Shown: positions 9,698-22,401, counted from the first letter of the stretch. The stretch: DNA of 64,000 nucleotides from Emergomyces orientalis (GCA_002110485.1 MOWL01000074.1:62001-126000); one strand, 5' to 3'. Notes: generated from the sequence alone by a model not told the origin. A program made the numbers and translations.

Positions 9698-12625
9698 ATG
9701 GTCAATTTAAACCCATCAACAACCGCGACACCCCCTAACGATGATCCTCCCCGCAAACCTCCTCACAGAAGACGGGAGCGACCACAACTCTCATGTACAA
9801 CGTGCCGGCAGAAGAAGTGCGTCTAAAAAATAAATAAAAATTAGAAAAAAAATTTTAAACCGAACATCCCTTTTTATTTCCCCATGCACGACCAGCTAAC
9901 TAGGTGACCCAAGACTAAAATGCGACCGCAACCTACCATGCGAGAACTGCGCGACCCGCGGCCGCGGGGATACCTGTGTTTACGCAAACCCTCCTCCACA
10001 AGGTCAGGCCCGGACGAACCATCGGCCTGTAAATAGAGCTACTATGCAAGGTCGTGTTCGACACCTAGAAAAGATGGTTTTGTCGTTGGTACGAGAAAGA
10101 TCTCCAGCATCAACATCTTCACAATCGTGGAGCACGCCGGCGGAATTTCGGTCTGATGGAGGAGAGATCCACGATCACCACTTTGGATATCGCTTTGGAA
10201 CTTATACATCTGGTTCTACGGGCCCTGGAAGCCGTGAGGACTCGGCCATGCCGCTTATTGAATCCGTAGAGTCGGTCCCGAGATTGAACCTGCCGAGCGG
10301 CGGTGATTCAAGGTATTTTGATAGTGGGCATTGGGCTTCGATTCTGGCTGATGTACGTTTTTATATTTATTCATCCGTGTTATCCCTCTTCTTCTTTGTA
10401 GTTTGTATTTACGGAATATATGGCTATTATTCTCGAGTCGACGAACGCTTCGTGGGTTGCTAACTAACCGGTGCCTTTTTCATTGGGATCCTCCAGATAG
10501 GTGAATTGAAGGGTTATTTCGCAGACCAAGGTGAAAGCGATGCCTCAGATACGGCGCCTGAGGCTGGCCATTGCGAAACAGACCTTCTCAGCGGCCGCTT
10601 TGCGAGGCTGACGCAGATGGAAATACTTGACCGCGTTCCCCCGAAGCCGCTGGTAGACTGTTTAATCTCTCGATATTTCAATTCCAATGACCAACCGTCA
10701 GGTTCGAGTTTCTCTTTCTCCCACACACATTCTCTCCTCATCACCCGTGCTGTGCATAACTGAATGAAGAATAGTGGTCATCCATCGCCCAAGTTTTCGA
10801 AAACAGGTACGTATCTATAATGCTTCTATTTCTCCCGTCTTTGTGACCTGTCTAGTCCTTACACCGCTGACGATCTCCAGTACGATATATTCTGGCGGGA
10901 TCCTTGGTCTACGCCGATAACATGGGTTAGCAAGTTATTTAGTATGATGTGCATTGCCGTTCGCGTTTATGCCCAATCTGGAGAACAGATGCCAGAATCA
11001 TTTGTAGACCCAAGCCAGCAAATGGACCAGTACCGCCAAATGGCAGTCCACTGCTTGTTCGCCGGCAATTATGCCACCGGCCCTCCCCACGCAGTCGAAG
11101 CTCTGATACTATATTTCTTCACGGAGTATACCCGAAACCCGGATATGCAATTACCCTGCTGGCTCCTCTTTGGGGTCATTCTTCGCATCGCCATGCGCAA
11201 GGGTTACCACCGTGATCCTCGACATCATCCCGGACTGTCTGTACTTGAAGGCGAGATGCGAAGGCGTTCATGGACGGTATTATTTCACATGGATCTCCTC
11301 ACGTCAGTAGATGCGGGCTTCCCTCGGATGATTCAACCGGCGCAGATGGATGCCGAATTACCTCGCTGCATCCTCGATGACGACATTGATGAGAACACGA
11401 TAGAACTCCCACCCTCGAGACCAGACGTGGCGAGCCCGGGGCTTGCATATATTATTGTGAAACGGCCAATGATAATTGTTTTCGGGACTATTGTAGATAT
11501 GAATAACGCAACAGAGCTTGCCCCGTACGAGGAAATCTTGAAGCTGGACAAAGCTCTGCTGGACAGCTACCAAGTCATACCGCCATTATCAAAGCCAAAT
11601 CCGACGGAAGCCCCCATAACCGATCCACCAGCCTTAATCATGCGCCGGTTAACACTTGATCTCATGTACCAAAAGGCGCGCTGCATCCTGCACCGCAAAT
11701 ACTACACCCTCTCCTGGAACAATCCGCAGTACACGTACTCGCGGCAGACGTGCATTGAAGCAGCAATCGCAACGCTACGACAGCAGGCCGTTCTGCATCG
11801 GGAGTCGCAGCCAGGAGGCATTGTGCTCCGGTTCAAATGGATGAGAACATCCCTGGTAGCGCACGAGTCGCTCCTTGCTGCAATGATTCTTTGTCTGTAC
11901 CTTGACCGTCTGAATCAGCAGGGAGTTGGTGGGGTTGAAATCGATAACGTCACACCGGAGAAGAGGTCGGAGATGTTGCAGTTGTTGGAATCTGCCTATG
12001 CCATATTAAGTGTATCCGCCGCATCCTCCAGGGGCGCAGCGAGGGCGTGCGGGGTTTTAAATATCATCCTGCAGAGGGTGGGAATAATGCTCCCGATGCC
12101 AAATGACATTATGAATGACGATGCGCCAGTGCAGCAGACGAATGGAATGGTACCGCTGGGTGCAAGAGCTTATCCTGGTATGTATCATTGAATCTGTTTG
12201 AGGTTTAGTATATGATACTTACAGTAGATAGGATCCGGAACCCTACCTGCAATACCGACAGTATCCATGTTCTTTCCACAAGACGGCGTATACCCTCAAA
12301 CGCCGTCGGCCCCCATACCGATTCCGATTAGTGATATGGGTTTAGCCGATCCGGAAAACATGTTTTTCAACCCGGAAACCATGACGATTCAGAACTTCAT
12401 CCAATTTCCGCAAGAAGTTGACTGGGTACGTGTTAAATGCATGTACAATATCATGTTCCCAACTCCCTCCTCTCCTCTCCCTTTTTTTTTTTTTTTTTTT
12501 TAGTGGCCTTTATTCAACTCTCTGCCTATATCTCGACTAATTTTATAGAATAGAATCTATGGGATAACTTCTTTCGCCCTCATGATTGGGACTACACCTT
12601 CGATATGTCGCAAATGGGGCAGTGA
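9698..12625 (+). CDS. Zn(II)2Cys6 fungal-specific transcription factor
   Basis: Predicted nuclear regulator of 785 residues. Seven exons: 9698-9816, 9914-10352, 10497-10701, 10775-10806, 10881-12177, 12232-12425 and 12554-12625. The zinc cluster CTTCRQKKLKCDRNLPC continues to ENCATRGRGDTCVYA; its first intron falls within the KK pair. A short linker helix follows (RVRHLEKMVLSLVRE). The middle homology domain has VVIHRPSFRKQ, split by a 32-nt exon, then FWRDPWSTPITW and the RRRSWTVLFHMD segment. The last exon adds NLWDNFFRPHDWDY before the stop and depends on the acceptor at 12552-12553; the nearer acceptor five bases upstream would shift the frame. The last intron carries a run of about 20 T. 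It lies 820 bp upstream of a peroxisomal enoyl-CoA isomerase gene on the same strand, but no regulatory link is shown. Confidence 0.88.
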
Positions 12626-13445
12626 CAGAGCCATTAGCCTAGATGTACCGTGCACCAGGGAAAACCAACCGATATTAACGATGATGACGACCAACAAAAA
12701 AACGGCAGAACCTGTTTATATAAACAGCTGCCTTTCTTATATCTACATATGTATTCTGTACCGTAAGCACGCCTATCGCTGCACTTGCTCGTTAACAAGC
12801 GCTGTAGCCGAGCAACCAGACAGGGACGTGGTCATCGGTCATCGAACAACACGAATCTTCTATTTCCATTTTCATTTCCTTTGTAATTGTTGGAGAATAT
12901 GGCTGGAGGATGATGATCTATGAATGATACCAATAGTTAAGTCACTCCTGTATAAATATAGATAAATAGTTATTTGTTCTGCTTAATCGATAATTCCCTT
13001 TCTGTCTTCTCTTCTTTTAAATCTTTGATCGAATCCTGAAAAGAAGTAGCTCGGCATTTCCGGCTATGACTTCCCGAATCCTCGGCTAAGTGTTTTTTAG
13101 TCAGCCAAACAAAAGCTGGGGTAATCTGGCAAAAAGGGTTTAAAGGCAATTGATAATCTACAGGGAGGAAGAAGAGAAGACGATGAATTAAAATAAACCC
13201 GATAATATACGATATAGATATATACACACAAGGTATGCAGCCTTTCTTTGTTTAAACACCTTGTTACATATACACTGCAGCTGCACGCTTCCTCCCTGGG
13301 TTGAAAAATTTATGCCACAATAAACAACGTCCAGGAGAGTACCAGGCAAAGGCAACGTCTACAAACCTGAAAAAAGAACTAATAATCCCTTAGATCCCCT
13401 GAAATCCAATTGTCGTAACGGCAAATCGCCCATACTACCTACATC
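12626..13445. other. Intergenic region, no supported gene
   Basis: About 820 bp containing the 3' untranslated part of the second transcription factor and the upstream region of the enoyl-CoA isomerase gene. It is AT-rich with short TA runs. The minus-strand frame at 12970-13227 has low-complexity sequence and I do not support it. Confidence 0.5.
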
Positions 13446-14564
13446 ATGGCCATCCAAATACCCGCTTCCTACTCCGCCCTACCAACTCAACACATTAAAG
13501 TTGACCATGTACCGGCCAGCTCCGCGACGCCCACGCCAGTCCTCCTCCTAACTCTCAATCGGCCCAATAAGCTCAATGCCTTCACGGGGACGATGGCGGA
13601 GGAGCTGATTTCGTTCTTTAACACGGTTGATGTGGACGACCGCGTCAAGGCCATAGTGATGACGGGCGCGGGGAGGGCCTTTTGTGCCGGGGCAGATTTG
13701 GAGATAGGATTTCCGAAGAGCACATCTGGGGATGGATCGAGGAGAAATACTAATGACGATGGGTTGGATCATAGAGATGGGTGTGTGCTCCATTTTTTCG
13801 TTATTATTTACTCGCTCACATGAGTTGATATCTGCTCTCTTTCCCCTACCTCTGCCAATTACCCTATGTCGTATATCAAACATGACCAAGGACCATTATT
13901 ATATATATATTTTTTTCAGATGGCTAACGACAACCCCCCCCTCACCAGCGGCGGCCGCGTAACCCTCGCTATCAACTCCTGCCGCAAGCCAACTATAATG
14001 GCCCTGAACGGCCCAGCCGTCGGCATCGGCATAACCATGACCCTCCCCGCAACAATCCGCCTCGCAACCCGCGGTTCAAAGATCGGTTTCGTCTTCTCGC
14101 GCCGCGGCCTAGTAATGGAAGCAGCCTCCTCGTTCTTCCTCCCGCGTTTAATCGGCCACAGCCGCGCTCTACACCTCACCGCCACGGGCGCCACCTATCC
14201 GGCCGAACATCCTCTGTTCGGCCCGTTGTTTTCCGAGGTGCTGCCGACAGGCGCGGAGACAGTGGCGCGCGCACTGGAGATTGCAGATGATATTGCGAAG
14301 AATACGTCGACGGTGGCGTCGTCATTGATGAGGGAGATGATGTATCGGGGTCCTGAGAGTGCGGAGGAGACGCATTTGTTGGATTCGAAGGTTATTTATG
14401 GGATGTTTGGGGGGAGGGAGAATGAGGAAGGCGTTAAAAGCTTTTTGCAGAAGAGGGCGCCGGTGTTTAAGGGGAGTTTTGGGGCGAAGGGGGATGTGCC
14501 TGATGTTTATCCTTGGTGGACACCTGTGGATGTTAAGCCGAAAGCTAGGGGGGCGAAGCTGTGA
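13446..14564 (+). CDS. Enoyl-CoA hydratase/isomerase family protein, peroxisomal
   Basis: Crotonase-fold enzyme of 316 residues, probably a delta3-delta2-enoyl-CoA isomerase or hydratase in peroxisomal beta-oxidation of unsaturated fatty acids. Two exons: 13446-13780 and 13949-14564. I set the acceptor at 13947-13948 because it makes the family-like junction HRDGGGRVTLAI; the tempting acceptor at 13919-13920 leads to a frameshift. The first oxyanion-hole segment is GAGRAFCAGADLE. A second conserved block is GPAVGIGITMTLPA, and RRGLVMEAASSFFLPRLIG carries the Glu usually placed at the active site of isomerase-type members. The C-terminus ends in AKL, a type 1 peroxisomal targeting signal. It converges on the glutathione reductase gene, with stops 248 bp apart. 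Hydratase versus isomerase cannot be settled from sequence reading alone. Confidence 0.92.
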
Positions 14565-14655
14565 TTTATTTATTTTGTAATGGATTCGGTATATGTATGT
14601 GGTGAGGAAATCGAATACGGGAAAGGGTGGCTGGTTTATGATTTCAGTTAAGAGT

Positions 14656-14657
<2 letters not shown>

Positions 14658-14688
<31 letters not shown>
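14658..14688. repeat. (TA)n microsatellite
   Basis: About fifteen TA units between the convergent enoyl-CoA isomerase and glutathione reductase genes. It lies in the shared 3' region, outside both coding sequences. Confidence 0.95.
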
Positions 14689-14689
<1 letters not shown>

Positions 14690-14812
14690 ACGCAATGATC
14701 GATATTATTAGTTTCTTTCTTTAAAAAAATATAAAAAAAGACCCTCACTTATATATTCAAAGCGGTCTTCTCACTATCTACATCTACAGGTGAGCTATAC
14801 TTCCTGCATTAT

Positions 14813-16836
14813 CTATCGCATTGTAACCTAAAATCAAATCATGTCAGTTACGACCTTCCACAGGGGATGCTTATCTCCAAGAAAGGGGAAAAACTCACCA
14901 ACTCCTCCGCACTTGTCGGATGGATAGCCACGCAAGAGTCGAAATCCTTCTTCGTCGCTCCCATCTTAACCGCAACCCCAAAGCCCTGCAGCATCTCTCC
15001 AACCCCCAGACCCAAAATGTGCAGACCAACAACTTTCTCATCCGGGCCCGCGCAGACAAGTTTCATCTCCGTCGGGTTTTTCTGCTTCTCCTCAACAGGC
15101 ATGACGTCGTAGAACATGGCGGAGAATTTCGTGTGGTAGACCTTGATGTTTTCCTTGCCATATTTCTCGATGGCTTGAGGCTCTGTCAGGCCGGTTGTGC
15201 CGACTTCCGGATGCGAGAAGACGACTGTGGGGATGTCTTCGTAGGAGAGCTTGGAGGATTTGAGTTCGGGAGGCCCGAAGAGGCGGTTTCCGAGCTGACG
15301 GCCGGCGGCGATGGCGACTGTTTTGGAGATATTAGTAAATTTCGGAATCTAAAAATGAAAAATAAATGAAAAATCAGGTCGCAAAATATGTGACGCACCA
15401 GGAGTTAGTTCTGCCTGCCCTGTCACGTCACCGAGGGCATAAATCCCGTCAACGGAGGTATTCTGAAACTCGTCAACAACAATATGACCAGACGACCGAA
15501 GCTGGACTCCAGCCTCCCCCACGTTCAGATCCTTAATAGCAGGAGCTCGCCCAATCGCCCACAGCAGCTCATTAACCTCGAACACCTCCCCGTCACTCTT
15601 CGTGATCTTCAACCTCTTCTCCGCACCCTTGCCATCACTCAGTAGCTCTACTTCCTTAAACCCCGTGAACCCCTTATGGATCTTCATACCCATATCCTCA
15701 TACCGTTTGGTCATGGTAGTCTGGATCATCGGGTCGAATTTACGCAAAAAAGTGTCTCCACGGATAAACATGTGTGTCTCGACGCCAATGGACTGCAGCA
15801 CACCGGCCAACTCGACAGCGATATATCCGGCCCCAACCACCGCGATCTTGGGCGGGAGGACCTCGATGTCGAAAAATTCGTCACTAGTGATACCATGGTG
15901 GGCACCGGGGACATCCTCGGGAATAAGCGGGTAGCCACCCGTCGCAATCAAAATGTGCGGGGCCGAGTACCGGGCCTTTTTCCCGCCGCCGTCCTGCAAT
16001 TCAACCTCAATCTCCTTCGGGGCCGTGAAACGGGCGGTGCCGTGCACAAGGTCAATACCCTCACGGTTCCAGTTGCGCTCGTACACGCCGTTGAGGCGCT
16101 GGATGACGGCGTCGCGCTTGCGTTTGAAGACGGAGAAATCGAAGGGGATGTTTTGGGGGATGTCGTAGCCGTAATGTACACCATCGCGCAAGGTTTCGGC
16201 GATGGAGGAGAAGTTCCAGGTCATTTTTTTAGGGACGCAGCTGCATGATGGGTTTTTTTATTTTATTTTATATAAGCATTTAGTTTTTATTGTCCGTAAA
16301 ACTTTCATTATTACAGGCAAAAGCAGCAAGAAGGGATTTTTATAATATACAGCTACATACCCGACGTTAACACAGCACCCACCAGACCTCCCATTTTCAA
16401 TAATGAGGGTCTTGGCCTTATACCAACCCGATGCTCTCCTAGCAGCACCGCTGCCGCCGCTGCCGCCGCCTATGACGATGTAGTCGTACTTGTGCACTTC
16501 GTCGACTGGAGCCATGGTTGCAGATGAGGTTTTATCGGCAAATGGCACGGGATTGGAAAACGGGGCCGAAGAGGATAATTGCCTGGCGAGAGAATGTAGA
16601 CGTAGCTTAGATGGGTTCTTGGAGGGAATGCTAGCGGGAGAAGCCAGCTTCAAACGTGAGGTGGGGTGGTGGTGGTGGGAGTTGCGGGCGGGAATGAGGG
16701 GGTGGTGAAGTGGTTTTGTGCTTGATGTTGTAGGGACCCTGGGGTATCTGAGGTTGGATAAAAGAAAAGGGAAAGAAGAAGAAGAAGAAGAAGAAGAAGA
16801 AGAAGAAGACCAGAAAGAGGGGCGGAGGGGGGGCAT
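14813..16836 (-). CDS. GLR1: Glutathione reductase, with possible mitochondrial N-terminal extension
   Basis: NADPH-dependent flavoprotein that reduces glutathione disulfide. Exons: 16836-16361, 16240-15399, 15317-14899 and 14827-14813. From the internal ATG at 16515 the protein is 476 residues, the usual family length. From 16836 it gains 107 residues that are rich in Ser, Pro, His and Arg with almost no acidic residues, like a mitochondrial presequence. Seen in the short form: FAD site YIVIGGGSGG at about 12-21, redox-active pair C48/C53 in CVNVGC (split by intron 1), a second nucleotide-binding site AVVGAGYIAVELAG, ALGDVTG for FAD, and the dimer-interface HPTSAEELVTMR ending with the catalytic His/Glu pair. 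The last exon codes only VTMR and the stop; reading through the final intron would give an aberrant tail. Dual cytosolic and mitochondrial targeting by alternative starts is known for yeast GLR1 and inferred here. Confidence 0.93.
16773..16809. repeat. (GAA)n microsatellite encoding a serine run
   Basis: About twelve GAA units on the plus strand. Read on the minus strand they encode a run of Ser codons within residues 10-21 of the long GLR1 form, so length changes here would alter only the optional N-terminal extension. Confidence 0.9.
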
Positions 16837-18500
16837 TCCCTAATATATATATATATCAAGGAGATGGAGATGGGGATGGTTGGATGAGGCCCAGCGAGAG
16901 ATGACGGGGGGTGGGGGAAGGAAACGGAAAAGAGAGGGATGACGCAGTGCGAACAATTGCCAATCAATTAAGGGGTTAACCAGTCAAATATCTTGTCTGG
17001 TTTATTCTTATTCCCATTCGTTTCCTATATCTCCCTTTTCCCGCTCAATTATCCAATTATCTCAAAAGATAAAAAGATAAAAAGGGCGTAATAATTAAAT
17101 TTAAACAAAAAGTCGAGAATTTGAAAAGAGGTCCCGATGATTACTAAGGGATGATGATTAGTCAGACCCAGCAACCAACGCAAGACGATGATAAATACTG
17201 CCAGGTCTAGAACTCGCTATTTACTCTGCGGATCAAGGTATAGGTACTAACTAGTAGGCAGATAGATAATTAAAATAAATACGGAAAATATTTTGCTATC
17301 CCGTATTTTGAAGAGCAGAGAGAGTTACCATTTAAAGATGCAGCTCATACACATATATGCATCTACACCAACCCAAACACCCCCCCATCCCCATGCAGCC
17401 AACCCACCGTGATGTTGAAGCTCAAACCAAACCAGCCATTTAGCCCTAGCTCAAGAACTGGGTAAATAGATAAAAAGTCGAACATGCATGACTTCCCCCC
17501 ACCCCCGCCACAGTCAGGCAGAAAACACGCGGGGGTGAATGCAATGATGAAAATGCAGAGGAGGCAAAGAAATAAGATCAATACTAACACACACGTCCGC
17601 CGACAGAAGAGGAAGAAGATGAGAAGTAAAGTAGACAAGAAGAAGAAAACAGAGACTTAGTATAAAAAAGGCGGATATAATATACGTATATATGGGCACG
17701 CCACGCTCAAACATACATGCATGTATGAATGTATGTGGTAGTATGCTTGTGTAGCTGGAAGGAAAAGAGACGACGCAAAAAAATATAAATAAGAAAAAGA
17801 ACCAAGGAAACAAGGGAAGAAAAGGATATATAATATATATGAACCATAGGCACGCCAAAACACGGGCGTCCTGGATGAGAAAAAATAAAAGAAACACGCA
17901 AAAATTTCCCTCTCCTAGGCTAAATATGAAAAAAAGGAAAAAGAAAAATGTGTAACATCGAAAAAAAAGGAGAAGAAAGACATGTTTGGGTGGTAAAATA
18001 GTATGAAAAGAGCTCAAATGGAGTATTACCAAATCCTCCCCATAACCCAAATCCACTCAGGGAGATATAACTATAAACGCGAGAGAGAAAAGGGGGAAGA
18101 AAAAGAAAACAAAAGAAAAAGAAATCCATCAAAATCCATTGAAATCCATCCATCCCGCGCCAGCGCAGTTTCATGCTTTCATTTCATGTTCTTTCCTTTC
18201 TTTTATTTCTTTCGTCTCGTCGGCTCGCTTAAACAGTTACGGCTGTCTGCCTGTCTGTCCTGGGATTTTTTTTATATTTGCGCCCTTGACCCATATGTCT
18301 CCCTTCGCCCCCTTTCCTTTTGCCGTGGGGAAGCTATTCCACACTCGTCCCACTGTCGATCCGCATGATATAAGGGTGAAAACATACTGTATATATATGT
18401 CTTAGATACATATATATGCCCGTCGTCATCCCCCTTCACTCCCTCAAAATCCCAATTTTCCCAATCTCACTTTCCACCCATCCATCCAAACCCCAAACAA
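16837..18500. other. Intergenic region, no supported gene
   Basis: About 1.66 kb holding the upstream region of GLR1 and the 3' side of the PBS2 gene, both on the minus strand. Strong purine/pyrimidine strand bias between 17560 and 18130 produces several long but low-complexity frames on the minus strand (Phe, Leu, Tyr and Ser-rich) that I do not accept as genes. Short TA tracts lie at about 16843-16856 and near 17835. Confidence 0.55.
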
Positions 18501-20608
18501 TCACTTAGGCGACAACGACGACGGATCTTCCAACAACGGACTCCCCGGCACCGCATCGAGCGCCACAGCATGCAACGCCGGCCGTTTCTGATTCCCCATA
18601 ACGCCTCTTGCACGACGGTCCAGCGCATCAATAACCCACGCAGCGACTTCCTCATCGGCCGTTTCGAAGAGGGAGGATGGTCGTGGTTTGGATGTGGGGA
18701 GTTTGTTGCTGGCGTCTACGTCGCCGTCCTTGTCGTTGTCACCGTCAGTGATGGCGTCGTCGGGTTTGTCGTCTTCTGTAGCGGTTGGTGGTGGCTGGTG
18801 GTCCTCGGGCGGTTGCATGAGACTGGATAGCCAGGGGTGGCGGAGGAGCATGGAGTAGGTAGGTCTGAGGGAGGCGTTTTTGTTCAGGCAGCTTTGGACG
18901 AAATCTTTGGCTTTGGAGGAGTAGCCGCGCTCGGGGAGTTTGGGAGGGTCACCGTGGACGATGGCCTGTAATTTTGGTTTCGGGAGTTAGCATATAAATG
19001 GGGGCAGTTTTATTTAATTTCTGCTGGTTGTTGTAGAGTGTGTTTTCGGGTAAAACTTACATTCAACTGGCTGAAGATGTTACTGAATGTATCTGGTGGA
19101 TATGGATAGCGGCCCATCGCGCATTCGATTACCGTCAGGCCCAAACTCCATATATCACTCTGTACACTATATGTCCCACCGCCAGCAGTGGTGCCACCTC
19201 CTGCAATCCGCTCTGGAGCCATGTAACTCTGGCAGCCAATGTTTGTCTTCGCGATGCTCGCCACCAGATTCCCACTGACACCAAAGTCGCAGATCTTAAT
19301 CTGGCCGCGCGTGTTGATTAAGATATTAGTCGGCTTGACGTCACGGTGGATGATGTTGTGTTCATCCTTCAAGGCCTTCAGACCCATGACGGTAGATAAA
19401 GTGATTTTCCGAAGAATGTTCTCGGGAATCCCATCGCCGTAGACTTTCTCAACGGAGCCGCCGTCCATGTATTCCACGCAGATGTACACAGCGCCTTCCT
19501 GAAAAAACGCACCGTAGAAATCAATGATAAACGGCGACACGCAGCGATGCAGGATATCCAGCTCCATGATAATAGCGGTGAATTTCGCCTCGTCCAACTC
19601 GAGGCGGATCTCCTTCATGGCCATTATCACGTTGGAGGTATTATTAGAATCGGCCTCGTTGGAAGCTGGCGTCGTCGCGGTCTGAGCAGCGGATTGCCTC
19701 GAAACGGTGCCTCGCAGCCCCACACCCGGTCTTCGTAGGTGCGGGCGACAATGTCGAACCTTATAGACGGTGCCGTAGTTCCCTTTGCCCAGCTCATCAA
19801 GTGTATCAACTTCGTCCAGGGATATGTTGAAACTGCTGCCCGAGGTAAAATCGATGCCACCACTATGAATGATGGCCTTGTTCCTGAAATTCAAAGTGCC
19901 CGATTTCGTATCCACAAATTCCGAGTACTTGCTAAACTGGGTCTCTGTATGTCCTCCAACGCTGTGTCCAGAATTGTTCGAACCGGGGAGACTCCCCGGT
20001 TGTCCCGGCGTGGTGCCGCCCTTTTGAGGCCCCGAAGCATCGGATAGCTTCATTCCACGGTTCAACCCTCTCTTTGCAGCCAAGCCACCCATTTTTGGTT
20101 GCATAGGGGTACTTGGGGTTGGTCCAGGAGAATGTGACGGCCAGCCGGGTGATGGATGTGACGGTAATCTGCCTATACCCGGCGGGATCGGGCCACCAAC
20201 TACTGGAGGTGTAGCGCCCCGGCTACTGGTGGGAGGGATGCCACCGACAAGCGGACCTCCCTGGACGGCAGAAGCCACTATAGGGTTATTGCTTGGAGAC
20301 GACTGCGGGTTCGCTCCTGGACGAGCGCCTTGCCTGGAAAGGGAAAAGGCTTTCATTTTCGCCTGGATATCCTGGTTCAAGCCGCTAGATCGTGGGGTGG
20401 AGGCAGGGAGAGGAGTAGGCGGCTTGCGGGCGGCATTGACGTGGCCAAGAGGAGTGGAGGAAGGGGTCATTGTGGAGGTGCTGTCAACGACAGGGCGCAG
20501 GGTTGGGGGTTGAGGATCGGCCGACGGCGTGGGCGAAGTTGACGGAGATTCTGGGTGGGGATCAGAGAGATCATTGTCTGTCGGATCTGGGGGGTCATGA
20601 CCGTCCAT
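18501..20608 (-). CDS. PBS2: MAP kinase kinase, PBS2/PbsB type (HOG osmostress pathway)
   Basis: Dual-specificity kinase that activates the Hog1/SakA MAPK in response to osmotic and other stress. Two exons, 20608-19061 and 18965-18501, give 670 residues, close to yeast Pbs2. Residues 1-235 are Pro/Ser/Gly-rich and probably carry docking sites for upstream partners. Kinase signatures: LGKGNYGTVYKV glycine loop, AMKEIRLELDE with the ATP lysine, HRDVKPTN at about 421-428, DFG at about 441, and the activation loop SIAKTNIGCQSYMAPERI, in which Ser451 and Thr455 fit the MAPKK S-x3-T phosphosites. This loop and the IIDFYGAFFQEGAVYICVEY segment are typical of the Pbs2 branch rather than Ste7 or Mkk1. 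An insert of about 40 residues after VYKVRH appears to be a filamentous-fungal trait. The C-terminal tail is Asp-rich. Confidence 0.96.
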
Positions 20609-20616
20609 ATTGTGCA

Positions 20617-20641
20617 GGTGTGTGTGTGTGTGTGTGTGTGT
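20617..20641. repeat. (TG)n microsatellite just upstream of PBS2 start
   Basis: About twelve TG units starting 9 bases upstream of the PBS2 start codon; read as (CA)n in the transcript leader. An in-frame upstream ATG at 20677 would translate it as His-Thr repeats. Confidence 0.95.
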
Positions 20642-22401
20642 TTGCGTGTGTATGTGTGTGTGCGCCCGTTCTGTCACGAAAGGTTGGATAGGCCGGTTTT
20701 GGTTATGACCATTGACCTGTCACTGCAGTCGTTGATTCCGACGTTAATTCGAATAACCAAAAGATGTCAGCTGGCGCTCGCTCTCTCGCTCTCTCTCTCT
20801 CTCTCTCTCTTCTGAAGGGTGGCTCTAGGCGACCTCCACAACGCGCACCTCCAGGCCAGTCAGCGTCAACAACTACCGTCGGGGCATGAAAAAGAACACA
20901 GGAGGAGAGGAGGGGTGGGAATAAAGAAAGTTGGAGCGGAATTGGAAAGTAGTGGGAGTGGAAGATGCAAGCGATATAAATATGTATATATTATATATAT
21001 ATATCGCTACTCTCTGTATGTATAGAGACACGATCCGGCGAGGCGAGGGGTGGATGCCGAGAAGTGGACACGATAAAGAATTTTTTTCTACCCGGGATCA
21101 AATAGGCTGGCTCGGCGGGGCCGCGTTTGCAAGAAGTTGTACTCCTGGTCACCGGGACAATATGCTGGATGGGGACTATTGGGCCAGCGCGCGAGGCAAA
21201 CTAGTAGAGCGTACGAGCACAGAAGCAAGGAAATACTTGGTTTGTTCCCCTTTTTTTTGCCTTTTTTTTTTTGCCCTTTTTTTTCGCCCTCTTTCTCCAC
21301 GTTCAATCCCTTTGTGCAATTTTTCTTGCTTTTTCTCCGTCTAAACTACAGGAGGAGGAGGCGGAAGAGTGGATAGTGGGGAGGGAGAGAGTGAGTCGAA
21401 ACAGTGGCATGTGGCTTAAGGCAGCAGAGTTTAAAGAGGGCGTTAGGAGGGACGCTGGTTGGTTGGGTGGGCTGGTTGGCGGGCTGACAATGGCGGGGCC
21501 AAGATTCGATAGTGGGCAGCAACAAATGAGCGGCAGAAGAGGATCTTTCATATATGTGTTATATCCCTAGATAGCCCAGTTTCAAAGAGGAGAAGATAAG
21601 GAGATAAACAAGACGAGAAGAAGAAGAAGAAGAAGAGAAAAGAAGTTGAAAAGAGGCTCAAACTTCCCCAAATGGTTCTCTCATGTGATTGCGGCTAGTT
21701 AGGGATATGCGGATTATGTAAGGAGTGCGGCGCAGCAACCAAACCCCCCCACCTCGTGCGGATTGAAGTCGATGATTGGCTGGGAGCAGCACAGCCACAG
21801 CCACGGCCATTGAGTCTACGGTCTAATCAATAGTCAGCAAAATGCAGAGACTTTTTTTGGGGGCCCGCTCCCCCTGGACATCTACATCCGGACACAAACA
21901 GCCCATCGGTGGAACTAGTGGATAATAAATAATATGGATATATGGATATATTTTATGACATGTCCAACCCAAAAAGAGACAACAGCCCAAGTATCAGAGC
22001 GGGGAATGGTTAAGTTAGAACCGGGAAGTGGAGGCGGCATGTCGAGGAAATTTCAGCGATGGCATTCTAATAATATTATTATTATTATTGCTACGTCGGC
22101 ATTCAACACACTAAAATGGAACATTGAACATTGCCGGGTGGCGATTATGATAGTTGCAAATGTTATCTGATTTGTCTTACTAGTTAGTTATTATATCTTA
22201 TTAAGTAAAAATATAGATAGTTATATATCCTAAAGCAGTTATAATCTCCATCCACAACAAGGGTCTTGTCCTTTTTTTTTTAAAAAAGCCCATTCCTAGT
22301 TTTCCATTTTCTATTTTCCATCCATTCAATTTTTCAATAATGGGAATGGAAGACAAAAACTACGGGATATATCGGGGGCGACAGATTGTCTAAGTGACAA
22401 G

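Noticed and set aside
15676..16248. Plus-strand frame of 190 codons
   Set aside because: Exactly antisense to the second GLR1 exon, whose coding bias explains the open frame.
17514..18056. Minus-strand frame of 180 codons and overlapping frames
   Set aside because: Dominated by Phe, Leu, Ser and Tyr from purine/pyrimidine-biased DNA; no domain, and it lies in the PBS2 3' / GLR1 upstream region.
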